A DNA stretch of 64,000 bases from Bacteroidales bacterium (lineage in GTDB: Bacteria; Bacteroidota; Bacteroidia; Bacteroidales; UBA932), in NCBI GenBank assembly GCA_017428725.1, contig JAFRQH010000017.1, forward strand, positions 170,501 through 234,500, written 5' to 3'. Positions 26,717-35,292 of this stretch are shown here, in pieces (positions within the stretch are counted from its first letter, which is position 1; each line of letters opens with the position of its first letter). Made by a program: the position numbers and the translations under genes. A model generated the notes under the pieces. It saw only the letters and a list, made by a program, of their open reading frames with translations. It searched no databases and was not told the origin of the DNA.

Positions 26717-27525
26717 TTATCGGGGCTTTGTTTGCGTACGGCGATGATCTCGTGGCAATAGCGCTCTTCTACGGGAGGAAGCTCCATATAGTTGCCATAC
26801 CTGAGCCGTAGGCAGAGCTCATAGTCGTTCGGGATGTCGGAAGGATACCCTTCGAAAATGCCGGTTTTGGCGGGGACGAATGTTTTCGTCTCGAAGATGA
26901 CATCACTGTCGGAGATGCTGCAGGTATGTCCGACAGCATCGAAGTCATATCGGGTATACTCCCGGTTGAGCTTTTTGCGGATCACGGGGAAGGGAATCAG
27001 CAGGTGGATCAGTTTGCCGACGGTGGCGTTGACTTTTAACTTGAACGGAGCCTTCCCGATGAGGGAAACCTTCCGGGTGAAGAGCTGGTTGCTCCAGAGA
27101 CGCTCGAGACGTCTGACCTTCTTGAGATATTTCTGCGCTTCCCGCGGATCATCCGGCATCCCCTCCAAGGGGAAAATGTCGACGAAAATCCCGAAATCGT
27201 TGCCGAAGCGGTCCGGGGCCGAATACCGCTCGTCGCAGACCTTGCCGAAATTGAGCGGCCACTCCGTGTCCGTCTCGGGGCAGCGGAAGCGGAGGTGCTC
27301 GTGCCGGAACTCCCGGATGAAGCGGTCATAGTCCGGGCGGGGCATCCAGAGATCGATGTCATCGTCCCAAGGGATGAACCCTTGGTGCCGGATGGCACCA
27401 AGGAGTGTCCCCCAGGCGAGGAAATACCTCAAGCCGTGTGCTTTACAGAAGGCATCGATATCCAGGAACATCCTGACCAGATGCCGTTTGATTTCGTCGG
27501 AAGACAGTTTTTGTGTTTCTGACAT
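26713..27525 (-). CDS. LicD family phosphotransferase-like protein
   Basis: This 270-residue protein has FLAWGTLLGAIRHQGFIPWD with the following DDIDLWMPRPDYDRF, the nucleotidyltransferase-fold core of the LicD/fukutin family. Known members transfer phosphocholine or a polyol phosphate from a CDP donor to a sugar. The IspD-like cytidylyltransferase at 29704 could supply such a donor. The start shares one base with the upstream GT4 stop, and the stop overlaps the mutase start by 4 nt. Confidence 0.9.
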   Translation of the reverse strand: MSETQKLSSDEIKRHLVRMFLDIDAFCKAHGLRYFLAWGTLLGAIRHQGFIPWDDDIDLWMPRPDYDRFIREFRHEHLRFRCPETDTEWPLNFGKVCDERYSAPDRFGNDFGIFVDIFPLEGMPDDPREAQKYLKKVRRLERLWSNQLFTRKVSLIGKAPFKLKVNATVGKLIHLLIPFPVIRKKLNREYTRYDFDAVGHTCSISDSDVIFETKTFVPAKTGIFEGYPSDIPNDYELCLRLRYGNYMELPPVEERYCHEIIAVRKQSPDN

Positions 27526-28670
27526 CAGGCAAACAGTTTTTCAAAATCGCTCAAAGCTTCCTTGTCGCTGTAATGAAAGGATTTGAGATTATCCCTTAAA
27601 GCATTCCGTAATCCTTCATCTTTGAAGAACCGGACAATCGTATCGGCTATTTCTTCCAGGGGGACGATCAGGCCGTCCCTCCCGTCGACAATCACCTCAT
27701 ATGCGACCTTGAAATCCGCATTGATGGTCGGAGTCCCGAGGAGGGAGGCTTCTACAAGGGCAAGGGATTGGGATTCAGAAGCGGAGGTGTTGACAACCAG
27801 ATCGGCTGCTTTGATGTACGGATACGGGTTGGACCGGACTCCGATATATTCTACGCAGTCTTGTACCTTGTACTCATCAATCTTTTCCCGGATCAATGCC
27901 AGTTCATCCGGGTGTTGGTCGGGCCCCATAATGGTCCAGTGGAAGGGGATCCCGGCTTGTCGGACGGAGGCGGCAATCCGGGGTATCTGCGAAAAACGTT
28001 TCCCGGGAGCGATGCGTCCGAAGGAGAGGATGTTGAATCCTGTGCCGACAGGAAAATCTCCAATGGGCTCCTTCGATTTTTCCAGGATCACAGGCACGTT
28101 GAGGATATTATGGGATACATACACTTTGTCCTCAAATTCAGGATAAAACCCCAGGAACTGCTCTCTGCAGAAAGAAGAGACCAGAACGATCCGGTCCATC
28201 CTTCGGTAGTTTTCAATGTCGTCAACAGCATGTCGGTTGAACGTATAGTCGCAGTGGATCCAAGCCACCTTGTATTTGTGGGGGATTTGAGCGACGAACG
28301 CAGTCGGATCCCATTCCGTCCAGGCGATGACGGCATCGTACTTGGTATTTCGGGTCAATCTTCTGCCTATCCTCCTGTATGCGGCAGTGAGAAAACGCCC
28401 GTGGGACAACCTGTTTACGGTTTTTAAAACAATGCTCGGGAGGGATCGCCGCCAGACAGGACCCTGGTTTCTTTTCAGCAATGCTTCCAGGACGCCGCTG
28501 CTTCCGAGCAGGCTACAGTTCGAGTAACGTTCCCGATAAGGTCCCTCATCGATAAGCGGGAAGAGATCCACCTTGAACCGGTTTGTATCCAATCTATTGA
28601 GCAGATTGTACAAAGCGGTGGCATCCCCGCCCCACCGGTAAGAAGGCAGGACAATCAGCAGCCGTATCAT
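27525..28670 (-). CDS. Glycosyltransferase family 4
   Basis: This 381-residue GT-B protein has RLLIVLPSYRWGGDATALYN at the N-terminus. The C-terminal domain carries ILSFGRIAPGKRFSQIPRIA and SASESQSLALVEASLLGTP, with the E-x7-E motif represented by ESQSLALVE. A GTG one codon upstream (28673) would overlap the epimerase stop by 4 nt. I prefer the ATG at 28670, which shares one base with that stop. Donor and acceptor are unknown. Confidence 0.9.
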   Translation of the reverse strand: MIRLLIVLPSYRWGGDATALYNLLNRLDTNRFKVDLFPLIDEGPYRERYSNCSLLGSSGVLEALLKRNQGPVWRRSLPSIVLKTVNRLSHGRFLTAAYRRIGRRLTRNTKYDAVIAWTEWDPTAFVAQIPHKYKVAWIHCDYTFNRHAVDDIENYRRMDRIVLVSSFCREQFLGFYPEFEDKVYVSHNILNVPVILEKSKEPIGDFPVGTGFNILSFGRIAPGKRFSQIPRIAASVRQAGIPFHWTIMGPDQHPDELALIREKIDEYKVQDCVEYIGVRSNPYPYIKAADLVVNTSASESQSLALVEASLLGTPTINADFKVAYEVIVDGRDGLIVPLEEIADTIVRFFKDEGLRNALRDNLKSFHYSDKEALSDFEKLFA

Positions 28671-29707
28671 CACGTCAGTCCCGCCAATATCTTGTAAGTA
28701 CGCCCGAGTGCATCTTCAAATGAGTAAGAAGACTCCCAACCCAGGTCAGACAGGCGCTTCGTACAAAGAACCGCTTTCGTCGCTATCGAATAACCTTTGG
28801 CTTCCATTTCGGACGGAAGATCGAATGAAACGGACCTCCCGGCAAGCGCTGCGCATTTGAATGCGAAATCCGCAAGCCGTACATTACAGGTCTCGGAGGC
28901 GACGTTATAAGCTTGTCCGCAGGCACCATGGAGCAGGACAAACAGCATTGCCTGTACGGCATCCGGGACGTAGGTGTAGGAGAATAGCTGATTTCCCTTG
29001 CTTTTGAGCACGATATCCTCCCCGGCCAATGCTTTGAGGATGAATTGTGAAGATGCTTTTGTGTCGCTCATCAGCATCGTAGGACCGAACAGGCGGCTCA
29101 GGCGGACGATCTTGCAGACCAAACCGTACTCAGCGATATAGGACTGGCACAGAGCCTCGCTGACGCGCTTTGACTCTGTGTAGCAGGCCCTGGCTGTAGC
29201 AAGGTTGAGCTTTCCGGTATATTCTTCCGTGAAAACATCATCTCCGTTCCCATAGATCTCTACTGAAGAAGGGTAGAGCACCGTGGCGCCGCACGCAACA
29301 GCTTTCTTCAAGGCGTTCTCTGCACCTTTGACATTGATCTCTACCGTCTCGACGGGATACCGGGAATAAGCTACGGGGTGTGTGTGGCTGGCGAGCGGGA
29401 TGATGTAATCGGCATTGATGCTGGCAGGTAAGGGATCGCGGACATCCTGTTCGATGAAATGGAAAAGCTCCGACGAGAAGTATTCTCCCAGACGGAGGGC
29501 CGCTCTGTCACGGCTTCTTCCAATCGCATAGATGGTTATGCCTGCCTGTTCGTTTTGATTGAACTTCATCAAGGCATCGACAAGACAAGTGCCGACCATC
29601 CCGGTAGCGCCGGTGAGCAGGAAACTTTTCCCGGCCAACCGCTCCTTGCCTTCGACTTGCAGGATGCGTTCAAGGTCCTCTTGATAGAGGTGATGGGATT
29701 TGATCAT
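28670..29707 (-). CDS. NAD-dependent epimerase/dehydratase (extended SDR)
   Basis: This 345-residue protein has LLTGATGMVG (30-39) for NAD binding, the S147-S148 catalytic region (YPSSVEIYG) and YTESK (176-180) carrying the catalytic Tyr and Lys. The pattern ASHTHPVAYSRYPVETVEIN is that of dTDP-glucose 4,6-dehydratase and UDP-glucuronate decarboxylase relatives. It follows the IspD-like gene with a 4-nt overlap. A CDP-linked substrate is therefore plausible, but a UDP- or dTDP-sugar cannot be excluded. Confidence 0.87.
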   Translation of the reverse strand: MIKSHHLYQEDLERILQVEGKERLAGKSFLLTGATGMVGTCLVDALMKFNQNEQAGITIYAIGRSRDRAALRLGEYFSSELFHFIEQDVRDPLPASINADYIIPLASHTHPVAYSRYPVETVEINVKGAENALKKAVACGATVLYPSSVEIYGNGDDVFTEEYTGKLNLATARACYTESKRVSEALCQSYIAEYGLVCKIVRLSRLFGPTMLMSDTKASSQFILKALAGEDIVLKSKGNQLFSYTYVPDAVQAMLFVLLHGACGQAYNVASETCNVRLADFAFKCAALAGRSVSFDLPSEMEAKGYSIATKAVLCTKRLSDLGWESSYSFEDALGRTYKILAGLT

Positions 29708-30414
29708 TTGCCGTTTCTCTCAAGAAAACCCTTGAAGAGTTCCAGGTCGTCCTGGGTCGTGAGCTTGATGTTCTTGTCGCTGCCTTTGGCGAAATGGAGC
29801 GTCTCACCGAGCTCGACCATCATCGTGTTGGTATAAGAGGAGCCGAAAATGCCAATTCCTTTTTCGAAAGCTTCGTGATACGCCCAGTCAAGTTTGGCGA
29901 AACGATAGGCCTGCGGTGTCGCTACCCGGCGAAGGGTCTCGCGGGGAATGTATTTCCGCGTCGTAGCAGGCTCCGTTTCGTCGACGATGAAAATCTGCTC
30001 GTTGTAGGGCATTGAGGTGACAGCATTCCCTTTTTGGCGTGCAATTTCTATGACATCCGTCAGGACAAAGTCCTCCACCAGCGGCCGGATACCGTCGTGG
30101 ATGATGACGATGTCGTCATCCGAACACTTGTCCTCCAAGTTGAAAACCCCGTTTCGAATGGATTCTTGCCCGGAATTACCCCCCTTGACGACCCAGTTGA
30201 GTTTAGTAATCCCATATTGTCTGGAATATGCCCAGACAACATCTTGCCAGCCATCAATGCAGACAACCTCGATGGCGTCTATCATCGGATGGCGTTGGAA
30301 TCCTTCCAGCGTATAGAACAGGACAGGTTTATCGTGAATCGTGATAAACTGTTTCGGGATGCTCTGTCCCATCCTGGAGCCGGATCCCCCGGCTATGATT
30401 AACGCGATATTCAT
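29704..30414 (-). CDS. IspD/TarI-like cytidylyltransferase
   Basis: This 236-residue protein opens with LIIAGGSGSRMGQSIPKQF (5-23), the CTP-binding loop of this family. It also has VLFYTLEGFQRHPMID, IIHDGIRPLV and TPQAYRF, giving full family length and motifs. IspD makes CDP-methylerythritol, and the related TarI/Bcs1 enzymes make CDP-ribitol for surface polymers. Its place next to an epimerase and a LicD gene suggests CDP-polyol or CDP-sugar supply for the glycan rather than isoprenoid synthesis. Confidence 0.88.
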   Translation of the reverse strand: MNIALIIAGGSGSRMGQSIPKQFITIHDKPVLFYTLEGFQRHPMIDAIEVVCIDGWQDVVWAYSRQYGITKLNWVVKGGNSGQESIRNGVFNLEDKCSDDDIVIIHDGIRPLVEDFVLTDVIEIARQKGNAVTSMPYNEQIFIVDETEPATTRKYIPRETLRRVATPQAYRFAKLDWAYHEAFEKGIGIFGSSYTNTMMVELGETLHFAKGSDKNIKLTTQDDLELFKGFLERNGK

Positions 30415-30442
30415 CTGCTCTATTGTATTGATTCATTTCTTT

Positions 30443-31483
30443 TCAAGACATCTTGGTTTTGAAAAGACGAAAGATTCTTTCTGATACGAAGACCGACCGG
30501 TAAAGACCTAATCGAAGGAAAACCCAGTATAATTCAAACTTCCTGCCGTTTGTGTCGGGTGAATGCGAATCCCTAAAGTACTTATTTACGATCGGGGTGG
30601 TTATAAAGGCTTTGAGCTCTTTGGCTAAAGTGCTGATTTTCTTTTTGTTTTGTCTGTTGAGGAAATAATTGTTCAGCCCCTCTGCAATTCCTTTCGCCGC
30701 TCTCTCCGGGAGCCCCTTCGCATAATAATGCTGATGCCCAGCATCCTGATTCACATAACGCTCTTTTTCTTCGAGAACCGGTGGCAGGGCTTTCACACTG
30801 TTATCTGAGAACTTGCGCATGATGGATTCGGAGTTGTCGCAATAAACATATATGATTTCATTGTCAAAACAGATACTGGAACAATGGTCATAATAGTAGA
30901 GGCAAAACAACGCATCTTCAGAGCGTCGCAAGTCTGTGAAACTGATATGATTATCTTCGATGATATCCTTCCGAAAAATCTTGGCATAGATAGAATCGGT
31001 GACCAGGTCAAGATCCCGATAATTCGACGAAAATGCCAAAGCGCTGTATTTCAGGTCGATAATCTCTTCGGTTGCCAGCAACTTCTTTATGGGATGCAGT
31101 TGCTGCCTCGGAGAATTACACTGTCCCAGGAGAACGATATCGCTGTTTGTGGATTCAATGGAATCGACGGCATATCTGCAGGCACCTTCAAGAAGGATGT
31201 CGTCCGAATCAACAAACATGAAATACTGACCTTGACCCGCTTCCATCCCCTTGTTCCTGGTAGCACCAGGGCCCGAATTCTCTTTTTGGATGTATATGAA
31301 CCGAAGGTCTTTCTTGCAGAATACCTGAATGACTTCTTCTATCCATGGTGAAGTCGACCCGTCATTCACAATAATGAATTCCGCCTCTAAATAGTCCTGA
31401 CAATGTAAGCTGTCCAGGCACTTTGTCAGTAATTCCCGGGGCGTATTGTATACGGGAACAATAACGGAAAGGTTGGGGTTCAT
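30443..31483 (-). CDS. Glycosyltransferase family 2
   Basis: This protein is 346 residues from ATG 31483 (MNPNLSVIVPVYN). The open frame begins with TTG at 31516, which would overlap the upstream stop by 4 nt, but the added residues precede the fold. GT-A motifs are VIVPVYNT, FIIVNDGST, GATRNKGM and FMFVDSDDIL. The C-terminal region is lower in GC than most of the locus. The following 28-nt gap to the IspD-like gene has no recognisable signal. Confidence 0.89.
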   Translation of the reverse strand: MNPNLSVIVPVYNTPRELLTKCLDSLHCQDYLEAEFIIVNDGSTSPWIEEVIQVFCKKDLRFIYIQKENSGPGATRNKGMEAGQGQYFMFVDSDDILLEGACRYAVDSIESTNSDIVLLGQCNSPRQQLHPIKKLLATEEIIDLKYSALAFSSNYRDLDLVTDSIYAKIFRKDIIEDNHISFTDLRRSEDALFCLYYYDHCSSICFDNEIIYVYCDNSESIMRKFSDNSVKALPPVLEEKERYVNQDAGHQHYYAKGLPERAAKGIAEGLNNYFLNRQNKKKISTLAKELKAFITTPIVNKYFRDSHSPDTNGRKFELYWVFLRLGLYRSVFVSERIFRLFKTKMS

Positions 31484-31512
31484 TATCGGGAATATGATAC
31501 AGGGGCGGATAA

Positions 31513-32475
31513 TCAAAGACCTTTGGTCGATAGCAGTGCAGAATAGAGATAAAGCATCAGTTTATCCTTTCGGGAGCCAAGATAACGGCGTATCTGTTTC
31601 AGTGCTTTGAGGCGTGACGGATATATTTCCAGGATCTTGTCAAAGTATTCGGAGTACAACTTCTTGTCTGTCTGGAACGATAGGGACAGAAGGCGTGCGA
31701 GGGGGGTATGAATACTTGATACAAAGGGTTCGCCGAGCTGGTTGATATAACCGTGTGCACGAAAACAAACGTCCATGCGGGTCTTCAGTTCGTTGGGCTT
31801 TTCCCCAAAACTGGATGTGAGGGAACCGACGCGCTCCGTAAGGACATACAGCTCTTTGTCAATGACCATTACGGAATTGGCTTTGCATCCGGAGAGAACG
31901 CCGAACATGACATCAGTGGCATACATTACTTCATCGAAGCGAAGATGCTGCTCCTTGATAAAACCGGCCCGAATCATTTTCCCCCACGGAACACAATGGT
32001 TGCAACGGATGACGGTCTCATCGTGCGTGACTTTGTATCGGTCAATCAATTCGTCGGTCCAATCATCGCGGTGAGACGGCAACTCCGTGTTTTCCGACAT
32101 TACTGAACGATTCCGGAAATACAGGATATCAGCAGTCGCATTCTTGTACTTGTCAAGGATTTCATCAAAATCTTCTACAAAGAAATCATCCGCATCGGAA
32201 AATAATATCCATTCTCCTTTGGCCAAATCCAACCCAATATTCCGGGCATGTCCTGCTCCACGGCCTTCCCCGGCCAAATAGACAAATTGCCAAGGAGCAT
32301 AATTCTTTTCAAGTTTCTCAATGGCCGGAATCAGGGAAGAGTCACTGTGATCATCTATAACCAATACCTCCAGATCCGGCCTCTTCGGGATAGAAGAGAG
32401 ACACCGCTCCAAAAGATGCGGAATATTCTGGTGAGGAATCAGGATTGAGAATGCGGGAGAAGTAGAGATGGGCAC
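31513..32475 (-). CDS. Glycosyltransferase family 2
   Basis: This 320-residue protein has FSILIPHQNIPHLLERCL, VLVIDDHSD, GHARNIGLD and WILFSDADDFF, a complete GT-A set with a DADD metal site. The only sensible start is GTG at 32475, 12 nt after the stop of the upstream GT2 gene. Like its two neighbours it is noticeably more AT-rich than the middle of the locus, which fits separate acquisition of this end of the cluster. Substrate is unknown. Confidence 0.88.
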   Translation of the reverse strand: MPISTSPAFSILIPHQNIPHLLERCLSSIPKRPDLEVLVIDDHSDSSLIPAIEKLEKNYAPWQFVYLAGEGRGAGHARNIGLDLAKGEWILFSDADDFFVEDFDEILDKYKNATADILYFRNRSVMSENTELPSHRDDWTDELIDRYKVTHDETVIRCNHCVPWGKMIRAGFIKEQHLRFDEVMYATDVMFGVLSGCKANSVMVIDKELYVLTERVGSLTSSFGEKPNELKTRMDVCFRAHGYINQLGEPFVSSIHTPLARLLSLSFQTDKKLYSEYFDKILEIYPSRLKALKQIRRYLGSRKDKLMLYLYSALLSTKGL

Positions 32476-32487
32476 TAGAATTCTGGA

Positions 32488-33363
32488 TTAAACTACATTG
32501 AGACGATCCTTCACAATCCTCCATCCATAGATGGGAAAGTTCAAGAGAACGCAAATCCTTTGCTTGAAAGAGAGTCCCTTCCAATAATGCCGATAAAGCT
32601 TAAGACAGTACTCTTTATGTTTTTTCCGAGCATCTCTTGGGATGGTGACTTGCTTCCGGATCCATTTATGGCTCGAGATGGTAGCCTGGCTTTTTAAATG
32701 GTCGTAAACATTCTCCTTGGTTGAAATACTGATGCCGGAGTGTCTGAAATGAAACAGTACCGCCTGGGAGCGTGCAACGCCATTCTCGCTGCAAATCAGA
32801 GCCGTGATATCGTCGCTGAACCAACCCAGCGGGAAATATTTGAACCCACCGGCGGCTTTAAGGAAACCGGTTTTGAATATATAGTTCCCGACACAGTGAA
32901 TATATCGCCCGTCGAAGAGCGAGTCTATGAATTCAGATCTCGTCTGATATTCTTCGTTAGGCGGGTCGGTCCGGGAGATGGCGCCCGACCCATTGATAAT
33001 ATTCATCCTGCTTCGGAAGAGATTCGCATCCGGGTACTTGACAACCAGTCTGTCCATCTCTTCCAGGAAGGTGGGTTCATACAGATCGTCATCTCCGGCC
33101 ATGATCAGGTAGGGAGAATCACATTCTTTCACGAGGAGGTTCCAATGCGTGACGAGCTGTTCTGCTCCGATATTGGAATCGTTCCTGCGGTAACGGAAAC
33201 GCGAATCTGCCAGAAAAGGCTGCACGATCTCATACAAGGGATCCGGTGAGCAGTCATCCGAGATGACGACGGAGAAATCCTCATATGTCTGCGCTTGAAT
33301 GGAGTCAAGTGCTTCCTTTAGGAAAGCGCCTTTGTAGGCCGGAAGAAGGAAAGAATATTTCAC
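32488..33363 (-). CDS. Glycosyltransferase family 2, first gene of the glycan operon
   Basis: This protein is 291 residues from GTG 33363. The frame remains open to 33414, but that part encodes the hairpin and has no family match. KYSFLLPAYKGAFLKEALDS opens the fold, followed by VVISDDCSPDP and LIMAGDDDLY. It is a paralogue of the gene at 12942-13871. The GTG lies only 8 nt past a strong RNA hairpin, so translation or read-through into the operon is probably controlled there. No separate promoter fits between the hairpin and this start. Confidence 0.88.
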   Translation of the reverse strand: MKYSFLLPAYKGAFLKEALDSIQAQTYEDFSVVISDDCSPDPLYEIVQPFLADSRFRYRRNDSNIGAEQLVTHWNLLVKECDSPYLIMAGDDDLYEPTFLEEMDRLVVKYPDANLFRSRMNIINGSGAISRTDPPNEEYQTRSEFIDSLFDGRYIHCVGNYIFKTGFLKAAGGFKYFPLGWFSDDITALICSENGVARSQAVLFHFRHSGISISTKENVYDHLKSQATISSHKWIRKQVTIPRDARKKHKEYCLKLYRHYWKGLSFKQRICVLLNFPIYGWRIVKDRLNVV

Positions 33364-33371
33364 TACTTTAT

Positions 33372-33425
33372 ACACAAAACCCCCAGTGCGTCCCCTTGCG
33401 GGGAGAAGCACCAAGGGCTTTGTGT
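33372..33425 (-). terminator. Strong RNA hairpin between OmpA-like gene and glycan operon; terminator or attenuator
   Basis: On the minus-strand RNA an 18-bp outer stem (33425-33408 with 33389-33372) encloses a C4/G4 inner stem capped by a GCAA tetraloop. Four outer pairs are G-U, so the fold is complete only in the minus-strand transcript; on the plus strand they become C-A mismatches. It starts 16 nt after the OmpA-like stop and ends 8 nt before the first GT start. There is no U-tract after the stem, only UUUU within it, so termination strength is uncertain. Confidence 0.75.
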
Positions 33426-33441
33426 GTCAGAAGATTAAGAC

Positions 33442-34479
33442 CTACTCGTGATTGGTGAAGGTAATCTCGATACGACGGTTCTGATGACGGCCTAACCAGG
33501 TCTTGTTGTCGCCGGCAGGCTGGCTGAAGCCATGGCCCTCGTAGCTGAGACGGTTGGCTGCGATACCCTTCTTGACGAGGTAGTCGACGATGGCCTTAGC
33601 ACGGTTCTCGGAGAGCTTCTGGTTGTAAGCCTCGGTACCGATGTTGTCGGTGTGGCCGTCGACCTTGGCGGTGACCTTCGGGTACTTGTTCAGCCACTCG
33701 ACCACCTTGTCCAGACCGAACTTGGCTTCCTCGGTGATCTCGTAAGAGTCGAACTCGAAGAGCGTGGTGTTGCGGAGGAACTCGTTGACCTCGGCAGCCT
33801 TACCGTCGGTGTCGGGCACGGACTCACGGATGTAGACAGTGTCGTGGACGGCGTACGGCTTGTCGACGTACTTGATGGACTCGCGGTCCACATAGACGGT
33901 CTTCGGCTTGAGCTTGCCACCAAGGTTGAAGGCGAGGCCGAGGGTTGCGCTGAGGTTGGAGCCAGGGCCCACGCGTCCGGTCTTGGCACCGCTCCGCTCG
34001 ATGGCGGCATTCGGGAAGATGGCATAGCGGAAGTCAGGAACGATCCGGACCACCTTGCCGAGATAGATCGGGAACATAAGACCGAGGCCACCGGCAGCGG
34101 TGCCCTTGTCGATCTTCATATAACCGGCATGTACGTAGGGGATGACGTTGCGGTGCGCACGCACGAGGATGTCGCCGTGGATGTACATAAGTTTCTTCTT
34201 GGCGAAGTCGGTGTACTGGTCGCTCGTGGTCAGGCCCTGCCAGCCCACGCGAAGACCGGCAATGTCATTGAGCCACTTGCCGATATAGACATCAGCAGCA
34301 TAACCTGCGCCGATATGGGAACCCGGACGGTCGACGAATCTCTCGCCGTCCCAGCTGATGTTGACACCGCCGCCGATACCGGCGAACCAGTTGTTCTGGA
34401 CATACTCGGTCTCCTGTGCGAAAGCCGTCAGGCCGGCCGCCAGGGCGAGCATCGTGATAACGAATCTCTTAATTTTCAT
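33442..34479 (-). CDS. OmpA-family outer-membrane protein with peptidoglycan-binding domain
   Basis: This 345-residue protein has a signal peptide ending AFAQ (about residue 22). A beta-barrel of ~170 residues with alternating aromatic strands follows, then a linker and the OmpA C-terminal domain. That domain shows LFEFDSYEIT, VDGHTDNIGTEAYN and LSENRAKAIVDYLV, plus a final RRIEITF strand. The D and R peptidoglycan-binding residues are present. It follows the barrel gene at 34504 by 24 nt and shares its promoter. Its promoter is also the nearest upstream one for the whole glycan operon. Confidence 0.94.
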   Translation of the reverse strand: MKIKRFVITMLALAAGLTAFAQETEYVQNNWFAGIGGGVNISWDGERFVDRPGSHIGAGYAADVYIGKWLNDIAGLRVGWQGLTTSDQYTDFAKKKLMYIHGDILVRAHRNVIPYVHAGYMKIDKGTAAGGLGLMFPIYLGKVVRIVPDFRYAIFPNAAIERSGAKTGRVGPGSNLSATLGLAFNLGGKLKPKTVYVDRESIKYVDKPYAVHDTVYIRESVPDTDGKAAEVNEFLRNTTLFEFDSYEITEEAKFGLDKVVEWLNKYPKVTAKVDGHTDNIGTEAYNQKLSENRAKAIVDYLVKKGIAANRLSYEGHGFSQPAGDNKTWLGRHQNRRIEITFTNHE

Positions 34480-34503
34480 ATTCTTAGAGCTTTTAGATTT
34501 CGA

Positions 34504-35193
34504 CTATTTGAAGTGATAGATGAGACCGAGCGAGAGCTTCGGGACCAGGTCGAACGGGAATCCGGCGTAGCCCTTGAAATAGCTCTGATCTTTGTCGTTC
34601 GGACGGATGCCGTTGTGCCAGTCGCCATAGGCCTCGAGTCCGAGGTCGGCGAAGAGACCGATGCCGGCAGGGAAATTAACCTCGGCGATGAAACCGCCGC
34701 GCATACCGAACACGTAGTTGGGGTCGTGCGGGTTCTGGAACGGGTGGTGCGGGTTGGTGAAGCCGAAGGTCCTTGCTCCGCCGAGACCGGCATAGAACTT
34801 CGGGGCGAAAGGAGAGAAATGCCCCGTCAAGCCGTTGAGGTTCATAACGGCGTCGGCAAATACGAAGACGCTCCTGTAGGTGAAGGGCCAGACATTCTTG
34901 CCGCCCGCGGTCTGGAGGATGTTGGAACTGCCGGCGTGGTTGGCATATCCGCCGGCGAGGCGGACGCCGAAGGAGCCGGTGAAATCGTAGCCGATGGCTG
35001 CTTGGCCCTGGAGTTTGAGGAGGTCTTTGAACATACCGTTGTCGGTGTAGCCGAAGACATTATCACTGACCGTGACTGCCAGACCGCCTTGGACGGAGAA
35101 ATTCCAACGGCCGGAGTAGTCGAAAGGTCCCTGGGCAAAAAGGGAGGGGACCCCCACAAGGAGAGTCGCCAAAATTACTGCAATTTTGCGCAT
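34504..35193 (-). CDS. Outer-membrane beta-barrel protein without OmpA domain
   Basis: This 229-residue protein has a signal peptide (MRKIAVILATLLVGVPSLFA) and then barrel-like strands ending in LSLGLIYHFK, a C-terminal aromatic typical of BAM substrates. It resembles the barrel half of the downstream OmpA-like protein in size and strand pattern but has no peptidoglycan-binding domain. The start at 35193 sits about 100 nt after a strong promoter. Specific function is unknown; it may be a structural porin-like protein. Confidence 0.85.
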   Translation of the reverse strand: MRKIAVILATLLVGVPSLFAQGPFDYSGRWNFSVQGGLAVTVSDNVFGYTDNGMFKDLLKLQGQAAIGYDFTGSFGVRLAGGYANHAGSSNILQTAGGKNVWPFTYRSVFVFADAVMNLNGLTGHFSPFAPKFYAGLGGARTFGFTNPHHPFQNPHDPNYVFGMRGGFIAEVNFPAGIGLFADLGLEAYGDWHNGIRPNDKDQSYFKGYAGFPFDLVPKLSLGLIYHFK

Positions 35194-35292
35194 ATTTTGA
35201 ATAGATTTATTAGTTCGGAGAATACGGCTTCGCCGCCGTGATTGTCAGTCAATCACGTGGGGAAAAGTATGGAATCGGAATCCCATCCGACT
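35194..35292 (-). promoter_or_regulatory. Structured 5' leader of the barrel/OmpA operon
   Basis: The predicted leader of about 95 nt contains a perfect 7-bp hairpin with a 5-nt loop (35238-35256, GTGATTG arm) and, next to it, a GC-rich CGGC/GCCG hairpin at ~35225-35237. Such stable 5' stems often protect outer-membrane-protein mRNA or slow its decay; that role is inferred. No further gene is seen in this gap. Confidence 0.45.
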
